From the NCBI GenBank assembly GCA_016704445.1, contig JADJAE010000023.1:1-64000 (forward strand): a DNA stretch of 64,000 bases, given 5' to 3'. Each line of letters begins with the position of its first letter. Positions within the stretch are counted from its first letter, which is position 1. Position numbers and translations under genes: made by a program. Origin of the DNA: Deltaproteobacteria bacterium (lineage in GTDB: Bacteria > Myxococcota_A > Polyangia > Polyangiales > Ga0077539). A model generated the notes under the pieces. The model saw only the letters and a list, made by a program, of their open reading frames with translations, had not been told where the DNA came from and did no database searches. Positions 8,987-16,997 of the stretch are shown piece after piece.

Positions 8987-9173
8987 TGAGCGTTGGTCTC
9001 ATCTCGACGGAAGTGCCGCCCACTTCAGCGCTGAGCATTGGTCACAATTGGCTCAACCCGCTTGCAGGCTGGGGTTCCGCGCGATGGCGCGTCACCCCAG
9101 GCAATAACAGGATGGCCGCCGGGCATCGGCCGGGGCTCGGTCGGACGTCGCTTGACCGGGTCGATCGTGATCT
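8987..9173 (+). repeat. Left terminal inverted repeat of the vapC element
   Basis: 187 bases that match the reverse complement of 9604-9793 almost throughout. There is an A/G mismatch near base 25 and a variable GC-rich patch near 9118-9140. It contains a hairpin, CTGGGGT ... ACCCCAG with an inner GCGCG pairing (9069-9100), followed by GGCAATAACAG. This resembles a REP-type stem. Confidence 0.9.
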
Positions 9174-9604
9174 ACGATCGAGCACCGCGATGTCGTCGAC
9201 CTACGCCCGCACGTTCATCTGGTCTGGGCCACGAAGGGGCGGGAGCCGTGGATCACCATCGACGTTGCACCGCGGCTGCACGGGATGATCGCCGGACGCT
9301 GCGTCGCCCTCGGCTGCGTGCCGTGGCCATCGGTGGCGTGGAGGAGCACGTCCACGCGCTCGTCGGGCTGAAGACCGATGTCGATGTGGCGCGCCTCACG
9401 CGCGAACTCAAAGCGGGCTCGTCCGCCTTCATGCACGGCGAGATCGGCGTCGATCGGTTCGGGTGGCGGAGGGGGCGCGATGGCGTTCGCGGCGCGACAC
9501 CGAACTCGACACCGCCCGTCGCTATGTCCGAGACCAACCCCGTCACCACGCCAGGGACCGCGCTCGACGACTGGGGAGCGCAGCACGCCCCGCGTACCCG
9601 CTGA
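9174..9604 (+). pseudogene. IS200/RAYT-like HUH Y1 transposase, frame broken at three places
   Basis: Y1 transposases nick single-stranded DNA through one tyrosine. In successive frames the region reads VVDLRPHVHLVWATKGREPW, then GGVEEHVHALVGL (the HUH His pair, about 9340), then RRDTELDTARRYVRDQPRHH (catalytic Tyr and metal-binding Gln in YVRDQ), then TALDDWGAQHAP and a TGA at 9602-9604. The shifts fall near 9322, 9470-9478 and 9552, the last two beside G runs. The catalytic residues survive, so the gene is either a very young pseudogene or intact with sequencing indels. No in-frame ATG precedes the conserved start, and a stop lies upstream at 9168-9170. Full length would be about 140 residues, typical of the family. 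Confidence 0.75.
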
Positions 9605-9793
9605 GATCACGATCGACCCGGTCCAAGCGACGTCCGACCGGAGCCCCGGGCCTGCCCGGGGCGGCCATCCTGTTATTGCCTGGGGTGACGCGCCATCGCG
9701 CGGAACCCCAGCCTGCAAGCGGGTTGAGCCAATTGTGACCAATGCTCAGCGCTGAAGTGGGCGGCACTCCCGTCGAGATGAGACCAACGCTCA
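9604..9793 (-). repeat. Right terminal inverted repeat of the vapC element
   Basis: 190 bases forming the inverted partner of 8987-9173. The outer end (TGAGCGTTGGTCTC read leftwards) abuts the right duplication copy, and the inner end coincides with the transposase stop codon. Its hairpin is at 9680-9711. Confidence 0.9.
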
Positions 9794-9805
9794 GCCCACC
9801 AGAGC
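9794..9805. repeat. Target-site duplication, right copy (GCCCACCAGAGC)
   Basis: Identical to 8975-8986. It lies at codons 10-13 of the interrupted vapC, immediately outside the right terminal inverted repeat. Confidence 0.85.
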
Positions 9806-9830
9806 CATGCGTGTGTATCGATCAGGAGTC

Positions 9831-10049
9831 TCAAGGTTCGTCGCCTACCCAGAACGCGTCAGGAAGGGGCTCGTCGAATTCGTCTGCGATGAAGTAGGGC
9901 ATCCCCGCGAAGAGCCCCCCCGCCCGCCTGGCCGTGGGCAGCACGGGCGCCTCGCGGCTGCAGAGAAACTCAATGAAGTCGAGCACCTCTTGCTGCCGGT
10001 CGACAGGCAATGCAGCGGCCATCTGTGCGATCTGTTCAGTGAGCGTCAT
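9831..10049 (-). CDS. VapB-like antitoxin, partner of the disrupted VapC
   Basis: A 72-residue acidic protein. It opens with an amphipathic helix of the DUF2281 type (MTLTEQIAQMAAALPVDRQQ, then EVLDFIEFL) and ends in an acidic, aromatic tail (YFIADEFDEPLPDAFWVGDE) of the kind that wraps a PIN toxin. No ribbon-helix-helix or AbrB domain is obvious. The stop overlaps the TTG start of vapC by TTGA, the usual antitoxin-toxin order with translational coupling. Because vapC is now split, this antitoxin is an orphan in the sequence as given. The family name is uncertain; its pairing with the toxin is well supported by position. Confidence 0.7.
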   Translation of the reverse strand: MTLTEQIAQMAAALPVDRQQEVLDFIEFLCSREAPVLPTARRAGGLFAGMPYFIADEFDEPLPDAFWVGDEP

Positions 10050-10240
10050 GGCGGGCGACTCCCGGAGAAGATACTGACATCAGGGTCGCCGCTCCGTCGA
10101 GCGCGCGCCGGTCGCCCCGGGGCACCTCCACGAAGCGGAACCTCGTCGCGCGAACGCTCCCGCGCGCCACCCTGCTGACACTTCTCCGCAGGCGGAACCT
10201 TCCGTCGCCCCCGCTGTCTCAGCCCGCGGAGGCCACGACG

Positions 10241-11712
10241 ATGACTCACCCCCACCCCGCTCGACCCGGCGCGATGACGCACGCCATGAACGCCACCCGG
10301 CTCCCCACCGCCCCGAAGGTTCTGCGCATCGGCGTCATGCAGGGCACCCGCATCTCCGAGGAGCGCATCGTGCGCGACCGTAGCGCCGTCACCGTCGGCG
10401 CCACCGAGCGCAACACCTTCACCGTCCCCTCCGGGGAGCTCCCTCCGAGCTTCGAGCTCTTCTCCATCGAGACCGACCGCTACTCGCTCAACTTCACCGA
10501 CGCGATGGAGGGGCAGCTCGCCACGCCCGGCGGCATCCGTACGCTCGCCCAGGTGCGCCGCGATCCCTCCGCGCAGCGCACCTCCTTCGGTCATCGCGTG
10601 GCGCTCGACGAGAGCGCGCGGGGGAAGATCCGCCTCGGCGCGGTGACCTTCCTCTTCCAGTTCGTGGCGGCGCCTCCCGCGATGCCCAGACCCCAGCTCC
10701 CGGCCGCCCTCCGCAGCCACTGGGTCAAGAACGTCGACTGGACCTACAACTCCTGCTTCTCGGCCTTCCTGGTGCTCGCCGTCGCGAGCGTCGCCTACGT
10801 CGAGTACGCCTACGACCCCATCGTCGACGACGCGCTCGCCCTCGACGACGCCCGCCTCGTGCGCCTCCTCGCGACCCCTCCCCCGGTCGCCGAGCCCGAG
10901 CCCGCCCGACGGAGCCCACCGCCGAGGCCTCCGCGACCCCCAACGCCAGCGCCTCCGCGCCCCCATCGCCCTCGGCCCGCCGCCCCGCTCCCAGCGCCGC
11001 CGATCGGGCCAGCGCCCGCGCCGCCGACGAGGCCCGCCGCGTCGCCAACGCCAACGCCGCCGCCGACCGCGCGGTCAACGCGGTGAGCAACGCGCTCCAC
11101 AACAGCGCGGACTTCGCGGCCCTCACCGGGGTCAACAGCTCCAGCCGGGGCAGCGCGCGAGACGTGCTCGCCGAAGGGGGCCTGATGACCGGCACCGCCG
11201 AGGACCTCCAGCACGCAGGCAACATCACCACCGCCAACGGCCACGTCGGCGTGCGCCGCGGCGCGCTGGCGATGGCCGGTCCTCCCGGCGGGCAGAGGCT
11301 CGGAGAGACGACCGCGGTGCGCCCCAGCGGCGACCAGATCGGCACCGGCCCGGAGGTGGTGCAGGCCAGGGTGATCCGCTTCGACGCGGACATGGGCGAC
11401 GTCGACGAGCGCGGCGGCGATGGGACCGTCAACGCCGACTCCGTGGCGCGGCTCATCCGCGGTCAGCTCGGCGGCATCCGCTCCTGCTACGAGCGCGAGC
11501 TCCGGCAGAACCCCGCGCTCTCCGGTCGCCTCGACGTGAACTTCACCCTCGGCACCAGCGGCCGCATCACCAGCGCCTCCACCTCCGGGCTCTCCGCGGC
11601 GCCTCGCGTCGGGAGCTGCGTCACCGGGCGGCTGCGCGGCCTGGTCTTCCCTGTGCCCGCTGGGGGGAGCGTGGACTTCAGCTTCCCCTTCACCTTCACC
11701 CCGGGCGGCTGA
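10241..11712 (+). CDS. AgmX/PglI C-terminal-domain protein (TonB-like), one frameshift
   Basis: Membrane-anchored envelope protein of the myxobacterial AgmX/PglI C-terminal-domain group, linked in that phylum to gliding and envelope energy transfer. Residues 25-145 form a beta-rich domain reminiscent of an FHA domain. One membrane helix (SAFLVLAVASVAYVEYAY) follows at about 170-188, then an Ala/Pro linker and a C-terminal TonB-like domain (GQLGGIRSCYERELRQNPAL, near 11459-11518). The first frame runs into a proline artefact at about 10902-10915. A +1 frame carries the continuation from TEPTAEASATPNA to the stop at 11712, so one base is missing or miscalled in this C-rich stretch. GGAGG at 10227-10231 supports the ATG at 10241. 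Confidence 0.7.
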
Positions 11713-11746
11713 GCACTCCGCCCGGCTCTCGTGCGAGCCTCGCGCG

Positions 11747-12451
11747 ATGAGCTCCGTCGACCACGCGCAGATCTACCTCCGCGACCCCCTCCGCTACGAC
11801 GCCATGGTCTCCGCCGAGGACTGCGACGGCGCCCTCCCCTCGCTGCTCTCGGCGATCGTCCCCACGCTCCGCGGCGCCCGCGCCCTGGAGCTCGGCGTCG
11901 GCACCGGTCGCGTCACCCGCATGCTCCTCCGCGCCGGAGCCTCGGTGCGAGGCTGCGAGTACTCCGCCCCGATGCTCTCCGTGGCCCTCGATCGCCTCCG
12001 CGCCGAAGGGTTCTCCGACGACGTCATGGAGCTCTCCGTTGGCGACGCCTACGCCTCGGACTTCGGCGAGACGTGGGCCGACCTCGCCGTCGCGGGCTGG
12101 GTCTTCGGCCACGCCCTGCGATGGCACCCTGACGACTGGCAGCAGCGCATCACCCGCGCGCTCACCGCCATGCGACGGGCGCTGAAGCCTGGAGGAAGGC
12201 TGGTGGTCATCGAGACGCTCGGCACAGGCTTCACCGAGCCGACTCCCCCGCCCGGGCTCGTCGGATACCAACGTTGGCTGGAGTCCCAGTGGGGTCTCGC
12301 TCGCCACGAGCTTCGCACCGACTACCGCTTCGGGAGCGTCGACGAGGCGGCCGAGGCGATGGGCTTCTTCTTCGGGGAGGCGATGGCCGCGAAGGTGCGC
12401 GACCACGGGTGGAGCCGGGTGCCCGAGTGCACCGGCGTCTGGGTGGGCTGA
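11747..12451 (+). CDS. Class I SAM-dependent methyltransferase
   Basis: 234 residues with the Rossmann motif I ALELGVGTGRVTRMLL (about 44-59), the acidic motif II region (GCEYSAPML) and a motif IV-VI stretch LKPGGRLVVIETLG typical of small-molecule methyltransferases (Methyltransf_11/25). Nothing identifies the substrate. It starts 34 bases after the AgmX-like gene and converges with the ATP-grasp gene, whose stop is 4 bases away. A ubiquinone/menaquinone-type or natural-product methyltransferase would be equally compatible. Confidence 0.8.
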   Translation: MSSVDHAQIYLRDPLRYDAMVSAEDCDGALPSLLSAIVPTLRGARALELGVGTGRVTRMLLRAGASVRGCEYSAPMLSVALDRLRAEGFSDDVMELSVGDAYASDFGETWADLAVAGWVFGHALRWHPDDWQQRITRALTAMRRALKPGGRLVVIETLGTGFTEPTPPPGLVGYQRWLESQWGLARHELRTDYRFGSVDEAAEAMGFFFGEAMAAKVRDHGWSRVPECTGVWVG

Positions 12452-12455
12452 AGGC

Positions 12456-13433
12456 TCAGCCCGCGGTCGCGAGCTCGGCGACGATCCAGTCGACGAAGAC
12501 CTTCGTGGGGTCGAAGCCGACGATCTCCTCGGCGTCTCGCACGAAGTTGGAGAGCGCGTTGATGTCGTAGAAGTACCGCCGACCGTCGCGGGTGGAGGTC
12601 AGGTACTCGATGCCGCCCACGTCGAGCTTCGCCTCGGCCATGATGGCCCGCGCGCTCTCGACCACCTCGGGCGCCTCGTCGTGGCGCTCGATGCGGAGCT
12701 TCTTCGGCGCGGCCACCACGCAGAGCTCGAAGTCCGAGGAGGCCTCCTGCGAGGGCGGGGGCTGACCCGGGGTGACCTGGCAGATGTCCGCGGGGCAGAG
12801 GTTGAAGTCCGTGGTGTCGGGGTAGATCTTCACCGAGTAGAGGTGCCGCTGGCCCAGCATCTCCACCCGCACGATGTGCCCGTCCTTCGCGGGGTGGAAC
12901 TCCTGCACCAGCACCACGCCGTCGACGCCGTAGGAGGGCGTCCCGTCGAGCCACGCGTCGAGCGAGGCGCGGTCGTCGAAGCGCACGATGCCGGCGCCCG
13001 ATCCTCCGATGTTGGGCTTCACCACGATGGGGTACTCGAGCGCCTCGGAGGCCGCACGGACGGAGGCCGCGTTGTTGGCCACCAGCGTGCGGGGGGTGCT
13101 GATACCGAGGCGGGCGAGCAGCATCGCCTGCAGCGCCTTGCTGGTCTCCAGCAGGTACGCGCCGGTGCCGTTGACCACCCGGGCGCCGGTAGTCTCGTAG
13201 TACGCGAGCGCCGCCTGGCCGAAGAAGATCGCCGAGGAGTGGTCGCGCTTCCACGCCGAGGGGGAGGCGCGGTTGATGACCATCGAGAACGCTCGCTCGC
13301 GCTTCGAGGGGTCGAAGAAGTGGTCATGGAGGGGGAGCTCGACGAAGGCGATGTCGCGGCGAGCGAGCTCGGCGTAGAGGCGCTTCTGCCACTCGGGATG
13401 CTCGTTGAGCACGGCGATGGGGAGGGTCGACAT
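12456..13433 (-). CDS. RimK-like ATP-grasp ligase
   Basis: 325-residue ATP-grasp enzyme, a fold that joins a carboxylate to an amine through an acyl phosphate. The ATP-binding subdomain has YPIVVKPNIGGSGAGIVRF (about 135-153) with the key Lys and Gly loop. VLVQEF supplies the hinge Glu, and GGIEYLTS followed by FYDINALSNF gives the metal-binding Glu and Asn near 275-294. Substrate specificity is not readable; RimK-like enzymes ligate amino acids or glutamate to peptides or cofactors. It is alone on its strand, converging on the methyltransferase gene with a 4-base gap. Confidence 0.8.
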   Translation of the reverse strand: MSTLPIAVLNEHPEWQKRLYAELARRDIAFVELPLHDHFFDPSKRERAFSMVINRASPSAWKRDHSSAIFFGQAALAYYETTGARVVNGTGAYLLETSKALQAMLLARLGISTPRTLVANNAASVRAASEALEYPIVVKPNIGGSGAGIVRFDDRASLDAWLDGTPSYGVDGVVLVQEFHPAKDGHIVRVEMLGQRHLYSVKIYPDTTDFNLCPADICQVTPGQPPPSQEASSDFELCVVAAPKKLRIERHDEAPEVVESARAIMAEAKLDVGGIEYLTSTRDGRRYFYDINALSNFVRDAEEIVGFDPTKVFVDWIVAELATAG

Positions 13434-13472
13434 GGCGGCGGGATAGCACAGCTCCGCCGAGGGGCGTCAGCG

Positions 13473-14444
13473 TCACCCCGGCGTGGGGTCAGGCTCCCGC
13501 TCCAGGGCGCTGGCGGCGAGCAGGACCAGGGCGATCCAGAGCAGGTCGGCCACGAGCAGGTGCACCAGCTGCAGCCACACCGGCGCCAGCAGGAACACGT
13601 TGAGCAACCCCAAGCCCAGCTGTGTCACCACGGCTACGACGACGGCGAGGCCCATGGTGCGCGTCGACGGCCGACGGGTGACCGCGTAGCCCGCGACCGC
13701 GCTGGTGACCACCGCCGCGGTCGCCGCGAGCGCCACCACCGGGTGCCAGATGCGAAGCCGCAGCAGGAGGTGCGCGCCGGGGTTGAAATCCTGGGCGTAG
13801 CTCTCGGCGAAGGAGCGCGCCGGGAAGAGCGTGTCGCCCAGCGCCGCGATGCTCCCGGTGACGGCCACGGCCATCGTCGCCGCGAGCGCCACGGCGAAGG
13901 TCGCGGTGAGCCCCGGGCGCTGCCTCAGCGCGAGGCGGCGGTGGCCGAAGGACCACCACGCGGTGAGGGTGAGCGCCGCCACCAGGGCGAAGGTGTTGAC
14001 CAGGTGCGCCGCGCCGAACCACGCGCGGGTCATGGAGGTGTTGCCCGCGACGAGGCGGAAGAGCACCAGGCCGGCGCCGAGGAGCGCCTCGCTCACGATG
14101 AGAAGCCCCGAGAAGACCGCGCCGCGGCGCACGGGGTGGCCCGGCGAGGTCCAGCGGAAGGCCATCAGCAGGAGCGCGAGCACGGCCACCAGCGAGAGCC
14201 CGGAGGTGACGCGGTGCGTGAACTCGATGAGCATCTCCAGCGAGCGCGGGCGGGGGAGCACCTCGCCGTTGCACATGGGCCAGTGGTCGCCGCACCCGGC
14301 CCCGGAGCCGGTGGCCCTCACGAAGGCTCCCCAGACGATCACGGCCAGGTTGTAGGCGACGGTGGCCACGGCGAAGCGGCGGAGGAAGCGGGCGCGGGTC
14401 TCGGACACGGCGGGCACCTTGGCGGCGGAGCAGCGGAGAATCAA
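13473..14444 (-). CDS. ctaA: Heme A synthase (CtaA/COX15 family)
   Basis: Integral membrane enzyme that oxidises the C8 methyl group of heme O to make heme A for aa3-type cytochrome oxidases. It has 323 residues with about eight membrane helices. After the first helix (AYNLAVIVWGAFVRATGSG) comes the loop CGDHWPMCNGE with the paired cysteines of the family. HRVTSGLSLV holds one of the heme-liganding histidines, and LVHLLVADLLW gives a later one. No ctaB or cox genes are in the window. The upstream end overlaps the start of the divergent open frame before the AarF gene; internal GTG codons (near residues 10 and 13) are alternative starts. Confidence 0.9.
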   Translation of the reverse strand: MILRCSAAKVPAVSETRARFLRRFAVATVAYNLAVIVWGAFVRATGSGAGCGDHWPMCNGEVLPRPRSLEMLIEFTHRVTSGLSLVAVLALLLMAFRWTSPGHPVRRGAVFSGLLIVSEALLGAGLVLFRLVAGNTSMTRAWFGAAHLVNTFALVAALTLTAWWSFGHRRLALRQRPGLTATFAVALAATMAVAVTGSIAALGDTLFPARSFAESYAQDFNPGAHLLLRLRIWHPVVALAATAAVVTSAVAGYAVTRRPSTRTMGLAVVVAVVTQLGLGLLNVFLLAPVWLQLVHLLVADLLWIALVLLAASALEREPDPTPG

Positions 14445-14545
14445 TGCCTTGCGGGCCTTCGACGGGCGCCGGTCAGCAGGGCGCTCGCAGGGGGCGCGCT
14501 CAGGGTCGATCAGGTAGAGTGGCCCTCTGCTTCGGAGAAAGACCT

Positions 14546-15895
14546 GTGGCTGACGAACTCCCCAAGGGACGCATCGCGCGCGGATACGCGCTCATGAAGC
14601 TGGCCGCGACCGAGCTTCCCTCGATGGCGGGGAGGCTGCTGCGACAGGGCGAGCAGCCCATGGACGCCGCGCTGCTCAAGGCCTCCGCCGAGCGGGCGCT
14701 GCGCACCCTCGGCGAGCTGCGGGGGCTCGCGATGAAGGTCGGGCAGACGGTGTCCTACGTCGACGGGCTGCTCCCTCCGGAGGCCACGGACATCTACCAG
14801 AAGACCCTGGCGGCGCTGCAGTCGCAGGCCCCGACGGTGAGCTTCGAGGAGCTGAAGGCGGAGATCGAGCGAGGCCTCGGCCGCCCCCTCGCGGAGGCCT
14901 ACCTGAGCTTCGAGGAGACCCCCCTGGCGGCGGCCAGCATCGGGCAGGTGCACCGGGCGACGATCCTCGACCCGGACGGAAGCGGCCGGGAGATCGAGGT
15001 GGTGGTGAAGGTGCAGTACCCCTCCATCGCGCACGCGCTCCGCAGCGACCTGAAGAACCTCGACTCGCTCCGCCCGATGGTGGCCATGCTGGCGCCCGGG
15101 GCGGACACCCGCGGGGGCTTCGAGGAGGTCATCCACCACATCGCCGCGGAGCTCGACTACACCCTCGAGCTGGAGAACCAGGAGCGCTTCCGGGGGCTGG
15201 TGGCCGGGCTGCCGGGGATGATGGTCCCTCGGCCGTACAAGACCCACACGGGCAAGAACGTGCTGACCATGGACTACGTCCCGGGGCGCACGCTTCGCGA
15301 TGTGGCCGAGCACGGCTCGCAGGAGCTGCGCAACCGCGTGGGCGAGGCGATCTTCCGCTTCACCCTGGGGATGGCGATGGGCCGCGGGGTGTTCAACACC
15401 GACCCGCACCCTGGCAACTACCTGGTCACCGACGACGGCACCGTGGCCTTCCTGGATTTCGGGAGCGTGAAGGTGCTGCCCGAGTCCCTCTTCCATCAGT
15501 GGCGCGAGGTCGCGATGATGCTGGTGACGGGCCGCTACGACGAGTGGCGAGCGCGCTCGAGCGAGCTCTTCGGCATGGAGCAGATGGACCCCGAGGTGCG
15601 GCGGCTGCACCAGGACAACATGCTGGCGACGGCGGCGCTGGTGGCCCGCGACGAGGAGGTCACCATCGACCGCGCGATGCTCCGCGACGCGGTGCGCAGC
15701 GGGGTTCGTACGGCCAAGGACATCGGCAAGACGGCGGGGTGGATCCCCTCGCGCTCCAAGACGATGGCCATCCCGCCGGACTTCGTGATGGTGGGGCGCA
15801 TGCAGGTGGGGCTCTTCGCCGTGCTGGCCCAGCTCCACCCGCGCGCCAACTGGAACCGCATCCTGCGGGAGATGCTCGAGAGCGCCCCCGCCTGA
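14546..15895 (+). CDS. AarF/ABC1/UbiB-family kinase-like protein
   Basis: 449 residues from a GTG start, chosen because GGAGA (14534-14538) lies at the right distance and the family's N-terminal helical region starts just after. The ABC1 signature is clear. The KxGQ motif is AMKVGQTVSYVD (about 65), the Ala-rich loop replacing the kinase P-loop is PLAAASIGQVHRA, VVKVQYP carries the catalytic Lys, FNTDPHPGNYL the catalytic region, and AFLDFGSVK the metal-binding DFG. UbiB-type proteins support quinone or lipid biosynthesis and act at membranes, but unlike many UbiB proteins this one has no clear C-terminal membrane anchor. It is divergent from ctaA, which fits a respiratory link. Confidence 0.85.
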   Translation: MADELPKGRIARGYALMKLAATELPSMAGRLLRQGEQPMDAALLKASAERALRTLGELRGLAMKVGQTVSYVDGLLPPEATDIYQKTLAALQSQAPTVSFEELKAEIERGLGRPLAEAYLSFEETPLAAASIGQVHRATILDPDGSGREIEVVVKVQYPSIAHALRSDLKNLDSLRPMVAMLAPGADTRGGFEEVIHHIAAELDYTLELENQERFRGLVAGLPGMMVPRPYKTHTGKNVLTMDYVPGRTLRDVAEHGSQELRNRVGEAIFRFTLGMAMGRGVFNTDPHPGNYLVTDDGTVAFLDFGSVKVLPESLFHQWREVAMMLVTGRYDEWRARSSELFGMEQMDPEVRRLHQDNMLATAALVARDEEVTIDRAMLRDAVRSGVRTAKDIGKTAGWIPSRSKTMAIPPDFVMVGRMQVGLFAVLAQLHPRANWNRILREMLESAPA

Positions 15896-15910
15896 CGCGC
15901 GGTCTCTCTC

Positions 15911-16915
15911 TCAGCCGCCGTCGCGGCAGAAGGTGACCGCGGGGTTGTTCATCGAGCAGTCGAAGTCCATGCAGTCGACGAAGCCGTCGCAGTCGTCGTC
16001 GAGGCCGTTGCTGCAGGCGCCCACGCTCGACTCTGCGCCCCGGCACACGCACGAGCCCGCGTCGCGCGTCGAGACGCACACCGTGACCACGCAGGTGTTG
16101 GTGCAGCTCCGGTCGTTGCAGTCGCGGAACCCGTCGCAGTCGTTGTCGATGCCGTCGGCGCACGTCGCGTTGGTGTTCTCCGGGCTCGCGACGCAGCCGG
16201 CGGTGTCGGGGCGCACGCCCGCGTCGTAGGGGCAGAAGGGCACCGACGAGCGCTGGCAGTTGAAGTCGGTGCAGTCGACGTAGCCGTCGCAGTCGTTGTC
16301 GATGCGGTCGGCGCAGGCGGTGGGGTTGTCCTCGGTGCCGGTGCGCACGCAGCCGGTGTCGGGCGGGCCCGCGTCCCGGGGGCAGAGGGTGACCGACGGG
16401 CTCATCGAGCAGCTGAAGTCGTTGCAGTCGAAGTAGCCGTCGCAGTCGTTGTCGACGCCGTCGGAGCACGCCGCGTTGGTGCCCTCGTCGCCGCTGCGCA
16501 CGCAGCCCGAGTCGACGCCCACCCCGGAGTCCACCGGGGGTACGCCGCAGAAGCTGTCGCACGAGGGCTCGGTGCAGTCGCGGAAGCCGTCGCAGTCGTT
16601 GTCGAGCCCGTCGGCGCACGCGGCCGCGGTGTTCTCCGCGCCCGACGGGACGCACCCGACGACGTCCATCGGCGCGACCCCGCGATCGACCGGGGTGCCC
16701 ACGTCCAACGGGGGGCTGCCCGAGTCCGCCGGGGGGGTGCCCGAGTCCACCGGGGGGGTGCCCGAGTCCATGGCCACGGCGCCGCGGTCGTCGGGGGTGC
16801 CGGGCACGTCAGGCGTATCCAGGGGTCCGCCGCCGCCGCGAGCGCTCCCGCAGCCCACCACCAGCGCCAGGATCACCGCCATCGTCGAGCGCACGCCCCG
16901 TCCGTAAGTCACCAT
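15911..16915 (-). CDS. MopE-like lipoprotein with five DNDCDG repeats
   Basis: Predicted outer-surface lipoprotein. The start at 16915 (MVTYGRG) puts a signal peptide with lipobox LVVGC in place; an ATG at 16936 would only add seven residues. A Ser/Thr/Pro/Asp linker with repeated DSGTPP units leads to five Cys-rich repeats, each with a (D/E)N-D/D-CDG core (DNDCDGFRDC, DNDCDGYFDC, DNDCDGYVDC, DNDCDGFRDC, DDDCDGFVDC). These match the MopE 'putative metal-binding' repeat common in Myxococcota. The acidic cores suggest calcium or copper binding and the paired Cys suggest disulphides. Its role is unknown. It converges with the AarF gene at 15 bases. Confidence 0.8.
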   Translation of the reverse strand: MVTYGRGVRSTMAVILALVVGCGSARGGGGPLDTPDVPGTPDDRGAVAMDSGTPPVDSGTPPADSGSPPLDVGTPVDRGVAPMDVVGCVPSGAENTAAACADGLDNDCDGFRDCTEPSCDSFCGVPPVDSGVGVDSGCVRSGDEGTNAACSDGVDNDCDGYFDCNDFSCSMSPSVTLCPRDAGPPDTGCVRTGTEDNPTACADRIDNDCDGYVDCTDFNCQRSSVPFCPYDAGVRPDTAGCVASPENTNATCADGIDNDCDGFRDCNDRSCTNTCVVTVCVSTRDAGSCVCRGAESSVGACSNGLDDDCDGFVDCMDFDCSMNNPAVTFCRDGG

Positions 16916-16997
16916 TGTGATCCGGGCCTGTATCACCGATCGCGCGAGCGTTCACGATCCCGGCTCTGCCGCTGCTAAGGTCCGCGACCACAATCAT

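Larger units (their letters stand above)
8987..9793. mobile_element. 807-bp insertion element with ~190-bp terminal inverted repeats and an HUH/Y1 transposase
   Basis: Both ends begin TGAGCGTTGGTCTCATCTCG reading inward. They are bounded by a 12-bp direct duplication and interrupt vapC, so the limits are exact. The terminal repeats (8987-9173 and 9604-9793) make up almost half of the element. Between them is one reading region, oriented rightwards, that encodes an IS200/RAYT-like transposase and stops at the inner edge of the right repeat. Known IS200/IS605 and RAYT elements have no long terminal inverted repeats and make no target duplication, so this architecture is unusual. The repeats contain a hairpin (9069-9100 and 9680-9711) related to the one near 42.5 kb. 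Confidence 0.85.
8629..9834 (-). pseudogene. VapC-like PIN-domain toxin gene split by a mobile element
   Basis: PIN-domain ribonucleases of VapC type cleave RNA and are neutralised by a cognate antitoxin. The 5' part (9834 down to 9794) reads from a TTG start overlapping the antitoxin stop (TTGA) as MRLLIDTHAWLWWA, with the first PIN acid in DTH. The 3' part (8986 to 8629) continues FEPERLSPGAREALAEP, then VASMWEITIKSRLGKL (second acid), HRDPFDRMLVAQA (third) and IVTRDPLIQQYDV (fourth). Removing the element and one copy of the 12-bp duplication joins the two parts in frame to 128 residues, a normal VapC length. As it stands the toxin is broken. The 95-residue ORF left at 8629-8916 lacks the first catalytic Asp. 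Confidence 0.85.
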
